From NCBI GenBank assembly GCA_030654805.1, contig JAURWR010000121.1, forward strand, positions 1 through 37,092: DNA of 37,092 bases, in the 5' to 3' direction. This DNA is from Burkholderiaceae bacterium. Its GTDB lineage: Bacteria > Pseudomonadota > Gammaproteobacteria > Burkholderiales > Burkholderiaceae_C. Of the stretch, positions 15,208 through 23,681 are shown in pieces; position 1 is the stretch's first letter, and each line of letters opens with the position of its first letter. Under the pieces are notes generated by a model that did no database searches, was not told where the DNA came from, and worked only from the letters and a program-made list of their open reading frames with translations. A program made the position numbers and the translations under genes.

Positions 15208-18200
15208 ATGATGACGGCCCCCATGCCTTTGGAGGAGCCGGAGCGCCTGGAGGCGCTCCGTCGACTCGACGTACTCGACTCCGAACCCGAGCGCGAGTTC
15301 GATGCGCTGGTTGCCGTTGCCGCCGCGGTCTGTGACGTTCCGATCTCGCTCGTGAGCCTGGTCGACATCGAGCGCCAATGGTTCAAGGCCAACGTCGGCT
15401 TGCCGGGCGTCACCGAAACCCCGCGCGACCTGGCTTTCTGTGCGCACGCCATTCTGGACGATGAGATTTTCGAGGTGCCCGATGCACAGGCAGATTCCCG
15501 GTTCGCCGACAACCCGCTCGTCGCGATGGCCCCCGATATACGGTTCTACGCTGGTGCGCCGCTTCGTCTGAGCGACGGGTCGCGTGTGGGAACCCTCTGC
15601 GTCATTGATCGGGTGCCTCGCAACCTCACAGGGCTGCAGCGCGAGGTGTTGCGGAATTTGTCTGTGGCAGCGGTCCAGGCCCTGGAGTCGCGGCGCATGG
15701 CACGCGCTTTCGTGGCCAGCGAGACCCGCTTTCGCACCCTCAGCGAAGCGGCACCGCTGGGTGTCTTCGCGACCGATACGGCGGGCGAGTGCATCTACAC
15801 CAACGAGCGCTGGCAGACTGTCTTTGGCCTGACCCAAGAGGAATCGCTGGGCGCTGGATGGACCCGATCGCTGCATCCAGAAGACAAGGCGGCGGTGTTT
15901 TCCGAATGGCAGCGAACGGCCGCGCAGAAACTCGATTTCGACATGGAGTTCCGTGTGCGCCACAGCACGGGCAGGGTGCGGCATGTGCGCTCCGTGTCGC
16001 GCCCCGTGCTGGATGAGCTCGGCGTGGTGACTGGCTACGTTGGGTCGATCGAAGATGTGACCGAGCAGCTGGAGGTTCGGCAGGCCCTGGAAGTCAAACG
16101 TCAGCGCCTCGCGGCGATCATTCTGGGCACGGGAGCCGGGACCTGGGAGTGGAACGTGCAGACCGGCGAGACGCGCCTCAATGCGCGCTGGGCCGAGATC
16201 CTCGGAATGACGCTCGACGAACTGGCACCCACCACGATCGATACCTGGACCAAACGGGCACATCCTGAGGATCTGGCGCGGTCGGCGGCATTGCTGAACG
16301 CCCACTTCGCGGGCGAGACCCCCACCTATCAGTGCGAGGCCCGAATGCGGCATCGCAGTGGCCACTGGGTCTGGGTGCTCGACTGCGGGCGCGTGTTGAC
16401 TCGCACGGCTGACGGACGGCCCGAGTGGATGTTCGGGACGCGCCTGGACATCAGCGAACGCAAGGCGCAGGAGGAAATCGTGCGCAGGAGCGTGGAACTG
16501 CTCAACCGCACTGGCGCCCTGGCCGAGATCGGTGGTTGGGAGCTCGACCTCACCACGGGGCGCCTCACGTGGTCGGACCAGACCTGCCACATCCACGGTG
16601 TGCCGCCGGGGTATCAGCCGCGACTCGATGAAGCCATCAGCTTCTACGCGTCGGAAGCACGACCGGTGCTCGAATCTGCCCTGGAAGAAGCCACATCGGC
16701 TGGCAAGGACTGGGATCTGGAACTGCCCTTCACCCAGAAGGGCGGTCGTCCCATGTGGGTGAGGGCAGTCGGCCATGCCGAGTTCGAGGACGGAAAGGCT
16801 GTGCGCTTGATAGGCGCGCTTCAGGACGTGACCGGTCTGGTGGCTCAGCGCCAGGACCTCGAACAGGCTCACCAGCGCATGAAGCTGGCGACCGACAGTG
16901 GCGGCGTCGGCGTCTGGGACTGGAACGTCCAGACGAACAGCCTGCGCTGGGATCCATGGATGTACAAGTTGTACGGTTTGCCGACCGACGACGCCTGCGT
17001 CACCTACGACATGTGGTCTCGCCACTTGCATCCGGAGGACCGTGCGGCAGCCGAGCAGGCTTTGCAGGAAGCGATGGCCAGTGGCGAGAACTTCGACAGC
17101 GAGTTCCGCATCGTCTGGAGCGATGGCAGTGTGCGTTACCTGCGTGCCACTGCGCGAATCAGCCGCGACGATTTCGGCCGTGCCACTCGCCTGGTCGGTG
17201 TCAACTGGGATGTGACTCCGCTGCGAGAACTGAACGAACAGCTTGCCGAGCAACACGAATTGCTGCGCGTGACGCTGCAGTCGATTGGGGACGCCGTGAT
17301 CACCACCGACGCCGCTGGTCGGGTGACCTGGCTGAACCCGGCGGCCGAGCACATGACTGGCTGGATGTCGGTCGAAGCGCTTGGGCGCCCACTTGCGCAG
17401 GTCTTCCACATCGTCAACGAAGCAACCCGTCAACCCGTCGAAAGCCCGGTAGGAACCTGCCTGAACGAAGGCAAGATCGTGGGTCTGGCCAGCGACACCG
17501 TGCTCATCTCCCGCCACGGTGTGGAATTCGGCATCGAGGATTCCGCTGCGCCGATCCGCAATTCGAAAGGCGATGTTCTCGGCGCGGTGCTGGTGTTCCA
17601 TGACGTGACCGAGCAACGGCGCATGTCGGGTGAGATGACCTATCGGGCCACGCACGACGCTCTCACGGGGCTTGTCAACCGTGGCGAGTTCGAGATACGG
17701 CTGCGCCGCACGCTGGACAAGTCACATGAAGACCGCAGCCAGCACGCCTTGCTGTATGTCGACCTCGATCAATTCAAACTGGTCAATGACGCTTGCGGAC
17801 ATTCAATAGGTGACCAACTGCTTCAGCAGGTGGCCCGCTTGCTCAAGGAGGCGATCCGTGCCCGTGACACGCTGGCAAGGCTGGGAGGAGACGAATTCGC
17901 AGTCATTCTGGAGCATTGCACTGGCGATCAGGCGCAGCGGGTCGCGCAGCAGATCTGCGACCGCATGGACGAATTCAGATTCGTGCATGACGAGCGGCGG
18001 TTTCGCATCGGCACCAGCATCGGTCTGGTGCCCGTGGACAGTCGCTGGACCAACACGGCTGCTGCGATGCAGGCAGCCGACGCATCTTGCTACTCGGCCA
18101 AGGAGGACGGGCGCAACCGTGTACACGTCTGGGTCGATACCGACCATGCCGTGCTGGCCCGCCACGGCGAAATGCAGTGGGCGACGCGCCTCGCGCAGGC

Positions 18201-18945
18201 GCTGGATGAAGACCGGTTCGTTCTGTATGCGCAGCGCATCGATGCTCTCGACGGCTGCGAAGCGGGCCTGCATGCCGAGGTGCTGCTCCGCCTGCGCGAC
18301 GCAGATGGCAGCCTCATTCCGCCGGGGGCGTTCTTGCCCGCCGCAGAGCGTTTCCACCTGGCTACGCGCATCGATCGCTGGGTGCTCCATCGGGCCGTGC
18401 AGCAAATCCGTGCCCTGCCGGACTTGACGGCGCTCCACACCCTGTGTGTCAACCTGTCCGGTCAATCGATCGGCGATCGAGCATTTCACCGGCATGCCAT
18501 TGAGGCGCTGACGGCTGCAGGTGCCGCGGTGTGCCAGCGACTCTGCTTCGAAATCACCGAGACCTCTGCCGTGACCAACACGGCTGATGCTGCCCTCTTC
18601 ATCGAGCAGGTGCGTGCGCTGGGAGTCCGGATGGCTCTCGACGATTTCGGTGCCGGTGCCTCCTCGTTCGGATACCTCAAGACCCTCAAGGTGGATCTGC
18701 TCAAGATCGACGGGCAGTTCATCAAGGATCTGATCGATGATCCCCTGGACGACGCAGCGGTGCGCTGTTTCGTCGATGTGGCTCGCGTCCTGGGCCTGAA
18801 GACCGTGGCCGAATTCGTCGACCGACCAGAGATTCTTCAACGCGTGCGTGACATCGGCATCGACTATGCGCAGGGCTTCCTGTTGCATCGGCCAGAGCCG
18901 ATCGAGAACCTGCTGGTGATCGCGGGCGATCTGGAAAAGGCCTGA
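15208..18945 (+). CDS. GAF - five PAS - GGDEF - EAL cyclic-di-GMP turnover protein
   Basis: 1245 residues from ATG 15208, preceded by an AAAGGT ribosome site; a GTG at 15172 is an alternative. The order is GAF (about 1-165), five PAS/PAC units (about 170-295, 300-425, 435-550, 555-680, 690-810), GGDEF (about 820-985) and EAL (about 990-1240). There is no membrane segment, so the sensor is cytosolic. GGDEF is intact at 893-897, with an RARD inhibitory site at 884-887. The EAL signature is EVL (Glu1024), a common variant. NLSGQS, EITET, DDFGAG (Asp1145-Asp1146), LKIDG and YAQGF are present, so both diguanylate cyclase and phosphodiesterase activities look possible. The 279 bases between this gene and the minus-strand gene at 14928 show no other gene. 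Confidence 0.95.
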   Translation: MMTAPMPLEEPERLEALRRLDVLDSEPEREFDALVAVAAAVCDVPISLVSLVDIERQWFKANVGLPGVTETPRDLAFCAHAILDDEIFEVPDAQADSRFADNPLVAMAPDIRFYAGAPLRLSDGSRVGTLCVIDRVPRNLTGLQREVLRNLSVAAVQALESRRMARAFVASETRFRTLSEAAPLGVFATDTAGECIYTNERWQTVFGLTQEESLGAGWTRSLHPEDKAAVFSEWQRTAAQKLDFDMEFRVRHSTGRVRHVRSVSRPVLDELGVVTGYVGSIEDVTEQLEVRQALEVKRQRLAAIILGTGAGTWEWNVQTGETRLNARWAEILGMTLDELAPTTIDTWTKRAHPEDLARSAALLNAHFAGETPTYQCEARMRHRSGHWVWVLDCGRVLTRTADGRPEWMFGTRLDISERKAQEEIVRRSVELLNRTGALAEIGGWELDLTTGRLTWSDQTCHIHGVPPGYQPRLDEAISFYASEARPVLESALEEATSAGKDWDLELPFTQKGGRPMWVRAVGHAEFEDGKAVRLIGALQDVTGLVAQRQDLEQAHQRMKLATDSGGVGVWDWNVQTNSLRWDPWMYKLYGLPTDDACVTYDMWSRHLHPEDRAAAEQALQEAMASGENFDSEFRIVWSDGSVRYLRATARISRDDFGRATRLVGVNWDVTPLRELNEQLAEQHELLRVTLQSIGDAVITTDAAGRVTWLNPAAEHMTGWMSVEALGRPLAQVFHIVNEATRQPVESPVGTCLNEGKIVGLASDTVLISRHGVEFGIEDSAAPIRNSKGDVLGAVLVFHDVTEQRRMSGEMTYRATHDALTGLVNRGEFEIRLRRTLDKSHEDRSQHALLYVDLDQFKLVNDACGHSIGDQLLQQVARLLKEAIRARDTLARLGGDEFAVILEHCTGDQAQRVAQQICDRMDEFRFVHDERRFRIGTSIGLVPVDSRWTNTAAAMQAADASCYSAKEDGRNRVHVWVDTDHAVLARHGEMQWATRLAQALDEDRFVLYAQRIDALDGCEAGLHAEVLLRLRDADGSLIPPGAFLPAAERFHLATRIDRWVLHRAVQQIRALPDLTALHTLCVNLSGQSIGDRAFHRHAIEALTAAGAAVCQRLCFEITETSAVTNTADAALFIEQVRALGVRMALDDFGAGASSFGYLKTLKVDLLKIDGQFIKDLIDDPLDDAAVRCFVDVARVLGLKTVAEFVDRPEILQRVRDIGIDYAQGFLLHRPEPIENLLVIAGDLEKA

Positions 18946-19110
18946 TCCTCGCGCGGTGCGGTCAGTCCGAACGGCTGTCGATGCGACGTCGGCTCGTGGT
19001 TCGTGCGTGTTGTTTCCCTGCAATGTGGGCTCGTGGAATCCTGACTCGGCAAACGGCGCTGGCGTACCGGCACGGAACGGTAGAACATCGGCGTTCCAAG
19101 GAGACTGCCG

Positions 19111-19419
19111 ATGACCCCCGATGACACCCCCCACGAAGGATCTCTCACCAAGCTGGTCGACGAGCAGCTTGAGCTCGCCGCAGCCCGGCTGCCGGCGCTG
19201 GCGCCGAATGCGGTGCATCCATCGCCCGTCGACCACGAGGAGCGCCTGGCTGCTCACGCCACATTCGAGGACGTGCTGCTCGGCAATGCGCAACCCACGC
19301 CGGAGATGCTGGAGGAACTCGCCGCGCTGGAATCTGCGCCCGAACTCAGCGAGGAAGAGCTGGCGCGCCAGGCGCTCGCCGACGGCGGCGCCGACAACGA
19401 TCCGTCGACGCCCGAGTAG
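19111..19419 (+). CDS. Small acidic protein of unknown function
   Basis: 102 residues with a good AAGGAG ribosome site at 19098-19103. Composition is strongly acidic and helical: EQLELAAARLPAL, then EERLAAHATFEDVLL, then EMLEELAALESAPELSEEEL, ending in an Asp/Pro-rich tail. No signal peptide, Cys or known domain is seen. An overlapping frame from 19121 is Arg/Ser-rich and is rejected. The gene sits alone between the GGDEF-EAL gene and the YebC-like gene. It could be a small regulator or anti-factor, but nothing proves it. Confidence 0.6.
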   Translation: MTPDDTPHEGSLTKLVDEQLELAAARLPALAPNAVHPSPVDHEERLAAHATFEDVLLGNAQPTPEMLEELAALESAPELSEEELARQALADGGADNDPSTPE

Positions 19420-19543
19420 CGGCCGCGCACGGCCACCTCACCGGCGGTCCCCGGCCCTGCGAGTGCGATCGCCACGTGCTGCGCCTGAGTGACGCCGGCG
19501 CTCGCAGCGTCCGGCGTTCATCCTGTCGACGATGGTCGGCACC

Positions 19544-19549
19544 TAAAAT
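19544..19549 (+). promoter_or_regulatory. Candidate -10 element for the YebC-like gene
   Basis: The sequence CCTAAAATCCGCAGG contains TAAAAT about 100 bases before the YebC start. The same CCTAAAAT...GCAGG context occurs before thrS at 34719-34731, which supports a shared promoter type. No clear -35 is seen. The rest of 19420-19650 holds no gene, only a GGCCG/CGGCC hairpin just after the acidic-protein stop. Confidence 0.35.
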
Positions 19550-19650
19550 CCGCAGGCTTTGCGCGGCGCCTTCCATGGATGCCCGCAGGCGTCCATCGGC
19601 CCGATTCGAGGCCATGGCCCGAACTTCGGAAACTCAAAGGAACGTCAGAC

Positions 19651-20361
19651 ATGGGCGCGCAGTGGAAAGCCAAGCACAAGGATCTGGCCGCCAACGCGCG
19701 GGGCCAGCTGTTCGGGAAGCTGGCCAAGGACATCATGATCGCGGCGCGCAACGGCGCCGATCCCGCGGCCAATTCACGTCTGCGGCTGGTTGTCGAGCAG
19801 GCGCGCAAGGTCTCGATGCCCAAGGAGACGCTTGAGCGGGCGATCAAGAAGGGCGCGGGGTTGACCGGTGAGACCGTTCACTTCGAGCACGCACTCTACG
19901 AAGGATTTGCGCCGCACCGCGTGCCGGTGATGGTCGAGTGCCTGACCGACAACGTGAACCGGGCTGCATCCGAAATGCGTGTGCTGTTTCGCAAGGGACA
20001 GCTCGGCGCCTCCGGGTCGGTGGCCTGGGACTTCGACCACGTCGGCATGATCGAGGCCGAGCCTGCGGCGGTTGGAGCCGATCCCGAACTGGCCGCCATT
20101 GAAGCCGGTGCACAGGATTTCGACCCCGCAGATGACGGTGTCACGACCTTTCTCACCGACCCGACCGACCTTGATCTGGTCAGCCGCGCGCTGCCGTCGC
20201 ACGGCTTCAGCGTGTTGTCCGCGAAGCTGGGTTACCGGCCCAAGAATCCCGTCAATCCGGCCAGCTTGAGTGCGGAACAACTGGAAGAGGTCGAAGCCTT
20301 CCTGGCAGCTCTCGATGCAAACGAAGACGTGCAGAACGTGTTCGCCGGACTGCAAGGCTGA
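19651..20361 (+). CDS. YebC/PmpR family protein
   Basis: 236 residues from ATG 19651, with AAAGG at 19636-19640; the longer frame to 19489 has no ribosome site. It begins [11 protein letters not shown], followed by [26 protein letters not shown] and [15 protein letters not shown], the family hallmark. The three-domain YebC arrangement continues with [28 protein letters not shown] and the [10 protein letters not shown] strand. The family was long annotated as DNA-binding regulators. Members, including mitochondrial TACO1, are now linked to translation. This copy has the shorter [11 protein letters not shown] lead rather than the MAGHSKWANIKHRK lead of the main YebC, so a second paralogue probably exists elsewhere. 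DUF3297 follows after 20 bases. Confidence 0.93.
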   Translation: MGAQWKAKHKDLAANARGQLFGKLAKDIMIAARNGADPAANSRLRLVVEQARKVSMPKETLERAIKKGAGLTGETVHFEHALYEGFAPHRVPVMVECLTDNVNRAASEMRVLFRKGQLGASGSVAWDFDHVGMIEAEPAAVGADPELAAIEAGAQDFDPADDGVTTFLTDPTDLDLVSRALPSHGFSVLSAKLGYRPKNPVNPASLSAEQLEEVEAFLAALDANEDVQNVFAGLQG

Positions 20362-20381
20362 TAACAAGAAGGAACATCACC

Positions 20382-20630
20382 ATGAACGACGCGACCGCAA
20401 CACCCCCTTTGCCCGACCGACTGTCCAGCGACGCTCGCAGTCCCTTTCACGTGGCTGCTGTGTTCGAGCGCGATATCGGCATCCGCTACAACGACAAGGA
20501 TCGCTCCGATGTGGCCGAGTACTGCATCAGCGAAGGCTGGATCAAGGTGCCCGCCGGCAAGGCGGTCGACCGCAAGGGACAGCCTCTGCTGATCAAGCTC
20601 AAGGGCAAGGTCGAGGCGTTCTATCGCTGA
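20382..20630 (+). CDS. DUF3297 family protein
   Basis: 82 residues, with an AAGGAA ribosome site before ATG 20382. The sequence after a polar N-terminus, RSPFHVAAVFERDIGIRYNDKDR and then EYCISEGWIKVPAGKAVDRKG, is characteristic of the small DUF3297 family of Proteobacteria. It is cytosolic, with one Cys and unknown function. It lies 20 bases after the YebC-like gene and is probably co-transcribed. Its last 10 bases overlap the end of the convergent DUF3943 gene. Confidence 0.9.
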   Translation: MNDATATPPLPDRLSSDARSPFHVAAVFERDIGIRYNDKDRSDVAEYCISEGWIKVPAGKAVDRKGQPLLIKLKGKVEAFYR

Positions 20631-22042
20631 GCGGTGGGGGCGGCCCGCCAATCGCTGACACCGAAGCCGTCTGCGCCGAGCAGCGTGTAGTAGATGCCGA
20701 TGGTGGCCAGTGTCTGCGAGCGGTCGCCGATGACGGGGTAGCTCGCGCTGCGGTGCGACCAGACGTACCGGACCGTCGCTGCATGCGGTCCCTGGATGCG
20801 CCAGGTGAAGGCGCTCTCGACGCGCGAGATGTCGTCGCGTCCGGCCGAGCGGTTGGCGATGGTGCCCAGGTAGTACTTCTGGGCGGATATCTCGGCCATC
20901 GCGCGGTTGCCCGCCAGCAGCTGCAGGTTCAGGCTGGCCCGCGGCGCGAAGCCGTAGTGGTAGTCCCGGTCGTCCGTGACCCCATGCGCGGTGCTGGCCG
21001 CCGAGTAGCCGACACCGCTCAGCACCGTGCCGTGCAAGACCACATCCTTCGTGGCCCACCAATGCGCGGTGGTGCCGATCGACAGCGCTGTGGTCGAAAC
21101 GTGAAAGATCTGCGGCGCAAAGTAGTCGTAGCTGCCGTACAGACCCCAGATGCCGCGGTAACTGTCGCCGAAGGCGTAGTCGGTGCCATAGAGCAGTCCC
21201 CGCGTTGCAAGGTTTTCGATGCCGTTGGCGTTGGTCGCCACCACCCGGAATGCGAAGTAATCGAACGGCCGCTGGTAGGTGTAGCCGGGTCGGCCGGGCA
21301 GACCGTACTCGAGCGCGAAATCCGTCACCGCCTCGTGCTGCCTCAGTTTTCCCGAGTTGCCGATCGCGTCGTGAGTGACGCGGCTGGCGCCGAGCCGCAA
21401 GCGGGCGTTGTAGTTGGAATGGTTGTCGTTGAATGCGCCATCGAATCGCGACCCGTACATCAGCCGGTTGAATCCGACGGCGGGCGAGACGGCGGCAGCG
21501 CCCCATTCACGCCAGAACTGCGGCACGTCGTTGTTGCCGTGCAGCAGCAGGTTTGCCATGCGGAAAAGTGGCTCGCCGAGAAAGCTGCCGGCCACGCCGC
21601 TGGCAATCTGGTCGTTGTACGACGGCGGCGTCTTCTCGCCGGTGACCTCCCACCACGCGCTGCCCACGAAGGTGAGGGCCGACGCTTCCCAGTAGTTCAG
21701 GCCGGTCGATCGCCCGGCACAGTGGTACAGCGAGCCCTGGTACGGGTGGGCGAACTGGTTGACGCTGAACGGGTCGTTGTCGGTGACCCAGCGCCGTCCG
21801 AGGTTGCGGCGGATCGACCCGAAAGTGACGTCGTAGTCCGACGAACCGCTGAAATGCCGGTTGTAGTGGCTCAGAAGCAGGTCGAAGCCGACGATCTCCA
21901 GCGCCGGGATGGTGTAGCTCTTTTCGGGTGGTGCGGCCATCACCGGTGTTTCGGCCAGTTGCGCGCTGGACACCTGCCATGCGAACAGCAGCGAGAGCAA
22001 TGCGAGGCGGCGGGGCAATCGAATGGGCAAGGTGCTGGTCAT
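20621..22042 (-). CDS. DUF3943 family outer-membrane / envelope protein
   Basis: 473 residues from ATG 22042, which has an AGGAT ribosome site and gives a signal peptide (LALLSLLFAWQVSSAQ). The frame also opens at 22117 but that adds 25 residues without these features. The DUF3943 signature is clear: TDNDPFSVNQFAHPYQGSLYH, then GLNYWEASALTFVGSAWWEVTGE. The second half alternates aromatic and polar residues in short strands (YHYGFAPRASLNLQLL, TVRYVWSHRSASYP, TIGIYYTLLG), which suggests a beta-barrel in the outer membrane. The function is unknown. It is the last gene of a minus-strand set after the MFS exporter, with a 133-base gap. Confidence 0.85.
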   Translation of the reverse strand: MTSTLPIRLPRRLALLSLLFAWQVSSAQLAETPVMAAPPEKSYTIPALEIVGFDLLLSHYNRHFSGSSDYDVTFGSIRRNLGRRWVTDNDPFSVNQFAHPYQGSLYHCAGRSTGLNYWEASALTFVGSAWWEVTGEKTPPSYNDQIASGVAGSFLGEPLFRMANLLLHGNNDVPQFWREWGAAAVSPAVGFNRLMYGSRFDGAFNDNHSNYNARLRLGASRVTHDAIGNSGKLRQHEAVTDFALEYGLPGRPGYTYQRPFDYFAFRVVATNANGIENLATRGLLYGTDYAFGDSYRGIWGLYGSYDYFAPQIFHVSTTALSIGTTAHWWATKDVVLHGTVLSGVGYSAASTAHGVTDDRDYHYGFAPRASLNLQLLAGNRAMAEISAQKYYLGTIANRSAGRDDISRVESAFTWRIQGPHAATVRYVWSHRSASYPVIGDRSQTLATIGIYYTLLGADGFGVSDWRAAPTAQR

Positions 22043-22175
22043 GCCGACATCCTGTGGACCGACGTGCTTGTTGCCTATCGGCAGGGCGGCGGATCGCAGG
22101 TCGGACATCGCCCACACGGAGCCACGCCGTGCCCACTGTTCCTGCGGCTGGGCGGGAGCTGCGCACGGTCTGCAC

Positions 22176-23639
22176 TCAGGGGCGAAACGATGCGCCCTCT
22201 GCAGGGTCTTCGCGTTCCGGCAAGCCCTTGCTGACGCTGTCTCCGTCGCCCGGCTGCAAGGTCCAGAACGACAGCGACGACAGGATCGTCACGGCGCCCA
22301 GGGTCAGGAAGGCGTTGTGCAGCGCATCGGTCACTGCCACGCGATCGGTCTGGGGCAGGTCGCCGAGGTACCAGCCCGCCACCAGTGTTGCGCAGGCCAG
22401 GCCGAAGCTCATCGACAGTTGCTGCAACGAACTGGCGATGGTGCTGGCCATGCTGGAATCGGACGTTTCGATGTCGGCGTAAGCCATCGAGTTCATGCTC
22501 GAAAACTGCAGCGAGTTGAAGAATCCCTGCGCCAGCCCGAGCAGCACGATCACGGCCAATGGTGTCGTCGGGTCGACGGTCGCGAACAAGGTGATCGTCA
22601 GACCGATCATCAGCGTGTTGACCACCAGCACCTGCTTGTAGCCGAAGCGCTGCAGCACCTGCTGCGACGCCAGCTTCATGCCCATTGCGGCCAGTGCGGT
22701 CGGCATCATCAGCAGGCCCGACTGCCAGGCCGGCAGCCCAAGTCCCAACTGGTACAGCAATGGCAGCAGGAATGGCAGTCCGCCAACCCCGAGCCGCGTG
22801 ATGAACCCGCCGACCACCGACACCCGGAACGTGCGCACCTTGAACAGACCCAGCCGCAGCAGTGGGTGGGTTGCAGCGCGGGCATGCCAGCCGTAGGCGA
22901 CCAGGAGGCCGATCGACACCGCCGAAAGCACGGCCACCCAGGTCGGGTCCAGCCGGTGCTCGCCAAAGACTTCGAGCAGCCACGACAGCAGTGCGGTGCC
23001 GGACCCGAACAGCACCAATCCGATGACATCGAGTGGCCGCTTCGCTTCCGCGCGGTAATCCGGCATGTGGCGGTGAATCATCCACAGCGCGATCACGCCC
23101 ACCGGCAGGTTGACGAAGAAGATCTCGCGCCATGACAGCCAGTGCACGATCAGCCCGCCGACGGTGGGGCCAAGGAGTGGTCCGATCAGCGCCGGGACGA
23201 TGACGAAGTTCATCGCCATCAGCAGCTCCGACTTGGCGAACGTGCGGATGATCGCGAGGCGACCGACCGGCATCATCATCGCCGCGCCGATGCCCTGCAG
23301 GATGCGCGCGGCGACCAGCATCGGCACGTTGATCGCCAGGCCGCACAGCATCGACGCGATGGTGAAGATGGCCACGGCCGCCGCGAAGACCCGCCGCGTG
23401 CCGTAGCGATCGGCCATCCAGCCGCTGACCGGGATGCACACCGCCAGGCTCAGGATGTAGCTCGTGACCACCGCCTTCAGGCTCAACGGCGTGACCTGCA
23501 GGCTGGCCGCCATCGAAGGCACGGCCGTGTTGACGATGGTGGCGTCGAGCTGTTCCATGAACAGCGCGGCAGCGACGACCCAAGGGAGGTATTTCTTGGT
23601 GGTCGTGCTGCCAGGGTCGAGCGATGATGGGGCGGGCAT
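22176..23639 (-). CDS. DHA2-family (EmrB/QacA-type) MFS exporter
   Basis: 487 residues with about 14 hydrophobic helices, the DHA2 topology. Motifs include LDATIVNTAVPSMA in helix 1, GWMADRYGTRRVF (MFS motif A) between helices 2 and 3, ARILQGIGAAMMMPVGRLAI in helix 4, and GPLLGPTVGGLIV (motif C of drug exporters) in helix 5. Proton-driven efflux of hydrophobic drugs or metabolites is the usual role; the substrate is unknown. There is no adjacent membrane-fusion partner, so it probably works alone in the inner membrane. The start ATG 23639 lacks a normal ribosome site and abuts a 7-bp hairpin. It is followed by the DUF3943 gene and preceded by the chemoreceptor gene at 42 bases. Confidence 0.95.
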   Translation of the reverse strand: MPAPSSLDPGSTTTKKYLPWVVAAALFMEQLDATIVNTAVPSMAASLQVTPLSLKAVVTSYILSLAVCIPVSGWMADRYGTRRVFAAAVAIFTIASMLCGLAINVPMLVAARILQGIGAAMMMPVGRLAIIRTFAKSELLMAMNFVIVPALIGPLLGPTVGGLIVHWLSWREIFFVNLPVGVIALWMIHRHMPDYRAEAKRPLDVIGLVLFGSGTALLSWLLEVFGEHRLDPTWVAVLSAVSIGLLVAYGWHARAATHPLLRLGLFKVRTFRVSVVGGFITRLGVGGLPFLLPLLYQLGLGLPAWQSGLLMMPTALAAMGMKLASQQVLQRFGYKQVLVVNTLMIGLTITLFATVDPTTPLAVIVLLGLAQGFFNSLQFSSMNSMAYADIETSDSSMASTIASSLQQLSMSFGLACATLVAGWYLGDLPQTDRVAVTDALHNAFLTLGAVTILSSLSFWTLQPGDGDSVSKGLPEREDPAEGASFRP

Positions 23640-23641
23640 CG

Positions 23642-23660
23642 GGGATTCTTGACGAATCCC
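23642..23660 (-). promoter_or_regulatory. Hairpin over the MFS gene translation start region
   Basis: GGGATTC (23642-23648) and GAATCCC (23654-23660) form a perfect 7-bp stem with a 5-base loop. On the minus strand it ends two bases before the MFS start codon, occupying the place where a ribosome site is expected. It has no adjacent T-run on the minus-strand 3' side, so it is not a normal terminator for the upstream chemoreceptor gene. Confidence 0.5.
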
Positions 23661-23681
23661 GGATGCCGCGAGTTGTTGCGC

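Noticed and set aside
15142-17655. 837-codon minus-strand open frame opposite the GGDEF-EAL gene
   Set aside because: It mirrors the codon bias of the real + strand gene, which has unmistakable GAF, PAS, GGDEF and EAL motifs; the antisense translation is His/Arg-rich with no domain.
20270-22234. 654-codon + strand frame opposite the DUF3943 gene
   Set aside because: The minus-strand product has a signal peptide and the DUF3943 signature; the + frame is a shadow.
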